A DNA stretch of 7,633 nt from an uncultured Methanobrevibacter sp. Its GTDB lineage: Archaea; Methanobacteriota; Methanobacteria; Methanobacteriales; Methanobacteriaceae. A program made the translations under genes and the position numbers. Where the stretch lies: assembly GCA_902782595.1 (NCBI GenBank), contig CACZNW010000094.1, positions 1 through 7,633 on the forward strand, written 5' to 3'. This document shows, piece after piece, positions 5,690 through 7,633 of this stretch (the first letter of the stretch is position 1; every line of letters begins with the position of its first letter). The notes beneath the pieces were generated by a model. It made no database searches. It was given only the letters and a program-made list of their open reading frames with translations, and was not told where the DNA came from.

Positions 5690-7425
5690 TCCTTCTTCAG
5701 GCACTCCCATATCATACAAATCATCATATGAAATACTTGGATAATCCTGAGTTGCTGCCGGAGAATTTTCCTGAGGAACATACTTGCCATTGTTATTCTC
5801 ATCATATTTGGTGAATCTGTCGGAATTATCAACCGTAGCTTTTATATCATCACCATTTTCAGCATCGGCATGGAAAACCGCAAATCCCCCACTAATTGTT
5901 AATGTGATTCTTTGACCGTTATTTACCTGAACGGTTAATTGTCTGTCGGGAAGCAAACTGGCAATATTTCCTTTTGAATCCAAAAAGGATGCTGTAAAAG
6001 TATTTTTACCAACCGGTTTTACCGTGAACTTAAGATTATTGGCATTAATCTTGGGACAAATAACATTAATGTCAGTGTACCAATTATCTCCCAGTGTAAT
6101 TCTTTCACCATTTTCCTGATAGTAAGTTTCTCTTACTTCCAGCTGTTTTCTGGTTCCATAAATTACATTATAACTTATATCCTGACCTTTTGGCATGACA
6201 TGACTATTAAGGAATTGGATTCCTGTGCCCTAATTAGCATATATCACATTAGACTGAATGTTGCTTCCAATCTTTCCCAAACTTATTCCATTATCTGTAT
6301 TTTCACTGATATCATTTCCGGTTATCCGGATATTGTCTCCGGCAACATCAATATATATTCCACTTCCCTGATTATCAACAATGGTATTTTTTCCAATGAA
6401 CAATTTTTCGGGATCTTCCCCATAATTTGTGCTGCCTATCTTACTTGTTGTGTAAATTCCATGTCTTAAATTACTTTTAATCTTATTGGAATAGATATAT
6501 GTATTTTTTGATTGGGACAGAACAATGCTGTTTCCCAGGTTATTTGAAATGTCATTATCTCTAATATAAGAGTTTTCGCTTTGAGCTAGAACAATACCAT
6601 TATTTGAATTTTTAACAATAGTGTTTTTAGTAATGTTGAGATACCTGACGTTAGTGGCAGTGACAGCACTGGATTCTGTAGTGATTTTATTTTTAGCTAT
6701 TGTTACATAATCCGAATTGGAAATAACTATTCCTTTATTTGAATTTATAGTAAAACCCTTTACAGTTGCGGGAACTTTCTTTTCCTTTAATTGTAATTAC
6801 AGGATTATTTGAACCGGATTTTAAAACCGTATTTGAATTCGAGAGCAATGTTAATCGTTTATTTATAACAAGATTGATGTTTTCATAAACATCACCCTTA
6901 AATAAGATTACATTGTTTGCTTTTGCATTGTCAATGATTTTTTTGAATTTGAGTGTTGGTTAAACCTTTTTCAACAATGACCGTGTTTTTTACTGTAATA
7001 ATTGCTGTTTTAGAAGATTGTTTATATTTTGAATCTCCTGAAAATTTTGCAGCAATACAATATGTTCCATTGGCCAGATTTATTTTCAATGATACAATAC
7101 CTTTTGAATCCGTGTTTTTTGCATATGTAATGCCGTTGACCGTGAAAGATATTTTCTTATTTGGAATTATATTATTATCTGCATCCGACAGTTTAATTTT
7201 AAAACTATCTCCAACAACATCAAAATCCGTGCTGCCTTCAACATCAATGTGCGTATTTATCAGAGAAGACCCCTTTTCGATAACAGATTCATTGTTGTTT
7301 ATCCAAAGCAGTTCTGAATCATCATTGACGGTTGTAGAGTTATCAGTTTCCTGAGCAAAACTGAAATTTAATGTGAATAAAACCACTACACATAATATAA
7401 TTATAAAAACCTTTTTATCCATATT

Positions 7426-7434
7426 TCACCTCCT
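7426..7434 (-). promoter_or_regulatory. Near-perfect Shine-Dalgarno of the adhesin-like gene
   Basis: AGGAGGTGA on the minus strand is complementary to the 16S rRNA 3' end and lies 3 bases before the ATG at 7422. It is the strongest ribosome binding site in the window, which suggests that the gene was well translated before it was broken. Confidence 0.75.
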
Positions 7435-7478
7435 TTTAAGTCGATGATAAAAGAATTAATTATTGAAAATTATTCTTC

Positions 7479-7486
7479 TAAATATA
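7479..7486 (-). promoter_or_regulatory. TATA-like box of the adhesin-like gene
   Basis: TATATTTA on the minus strand would place the start near 7457 and give a leader of about 35 nt holding the strong ribosome binding site. The whole stretch 7440-7633 is very A+T-rich, so other boxes are possible. I see no gene in 7423-7633. Confidence 0.4.
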
Positions 7487-7633
7487 ATATATATTATTTA
7501 ATAGTGTATAATATTGAATTTTTTTGTTTAAATCAAATATTTTTGTAATTAGAAATTTTTTAAGGAAATTCCTATGAAAATATAAAATTTAATTACATAC
7601 TTAAATTTATGATAATAAAATTATTTCATTTTA

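Larger units (their letters stand above)
5309..7422 (-). pseudogene. Broken adhesin-like surface protein gene (two frameshifts, one stop)
   Basis: Read through its lesions this gene encodes about 700 residues of a membrane-anchored adhesin-like protein. In order: a signal peptide (IIILCVVVLFTLNFSFA, about 1-23); a bacterial Ig-like domain (about 70-148, with FKIKLSDADNNIIPNKKISF and GTYCIAAKFSGDSKYKQSS); a parallel beta-helix region (about 6930-6200) with Asn-rich coils such as GIVLAQSENSYIRDNDISNN; a beta-rich domain (NWYTDINVICPKI onward); a Gly/Asn/Ser-rich stalk (5471-5689); and a C-terminal helix (ISFIILLIISTIGFYY, about 5371-5418) with a short charged tail. Lesions: one extra A in an A7 run (6938-6944) ends the first frame at 6931; one extra base near 6775-6785 breaks the second; an in-frame TAG lies at 6230-6232. 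The third frame then continues to a TAA at 5309. AGGAGGTGA (7426-7434) precedes the ATG. Such proteins attach methanogens to partners or host surfaces; the product here should be a short secreted fragment unless the lesions are sequencing errors. Confidence 0.82.

Noticed and set aside
5309..6196. A separate gene starting at the ATG at 6196.
   Set aside because: The beta-helix frame continues upstream in the same frame beyond the TAG, no ribosome binding site precedes this ATG, and there is no signal peptide although the protein has a C-terminal membrane anchor.
6230..6232. The in-frame TAG in the adhesin-like gene as a possible pyrrolysine codon.
   Set aside because: TAG is the normal stop of three other genes here (the glycosyltransferase, the LytTR gene and the VTE5-like gene), two frameshifts lie in the same gene, and no pyrrolysine genes are visible.
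6200..6469. A plus-strand open frame of 89 codons opposite the adhesin-like gene.
   Set aside because: It is antisense to a clear beta-helix coding region and has no ribosome binding site or recognisable domain.
7563..7573. Inverted repeat AGGAA-A-TTCCT in the A+T-rich upstream DNA.
   Set aside because: It is too short and isolated to assign; such pairs are expected by chance.
1..7633. CRISPR array, tRNA, rRNA, insertion sequence or attachment site.
   Set aside because: No regularly spaced repeats, tRNA-like cloverleaf, transposase or flanking duplications were seen on either strand by eye.

Overview
The window looks like chromosomal DNA of a host-associated methanogenic archaeon of the Methanobacteriales, most likely Methanobrevibacter or a close relative. 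The evidence is the low G+C content, the extremely A+T-rich gaps, TATA-like boxes instead of -35/-10 promoters, GGTGAT and GGAGGTGA ribosome binding sites, oligo-T terminators, and a large membrane-anchored adhesin-like protein with an Ig-like domain and beta-helix repeats. The genus is inferred from these features, not proven.

Left part (1-1925): a family 4 glycosyltransferase on the minus strand and a cysteine-rich DUF3795 protein on the plus strand diverge from a gap of only 40 bp. Neither has a ribosome binding site and both TATA-like boxes predict leaderless messages. A hairpin with T-tracts on both sides (1859-1925) ends the DUF3795 gene and the convergent operon to its right.

Centre (1905-3432): a tightly packed minus-strand operon of four small genes reads, in transcription order, 2TM protein, 2TM protein, stand-alone LytTR DNA-binding regulator, DUF3021 four-helix membrane protein. 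No histidine kinase or receiver domain is present. It resembles the bacterial LytTR regulatory systems in which a membrane protein controls a LytTR factor, which is unexpected in an archaeon. Its promoter region carries two identical 8-bp direct repeats exactly 21 bp apart, the geometry of a LytTR operator.

Centre-right (3433-5308): a two-gene minus-strand unit with an ATGA overlap encodes a tocopherol-cyclase-like (VTE1-like) protein and a phytol/dolichol-kinase-like (VTE5/SEC59-like) membrane protein. Methanogens are not known to make tocopherol, so the pair more likely handles an archaeal isoprenoid alcohol or lipid. A perfect 9-bp inverted repeat overlaps its promoter.

Right part (5309-7422): one adhesin-like surface protein gene is broken by three lesions (two single-base insertions and an in-frame TAG), although its signal peptide, Ig-like domain, beta-helix, stalk and membrane anchor can all still be read. 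Its promoter and a strong ribosome binding site lie in the A+T-rich DNA at 7423-7633. Positions 1-139 hold no gene I can support.
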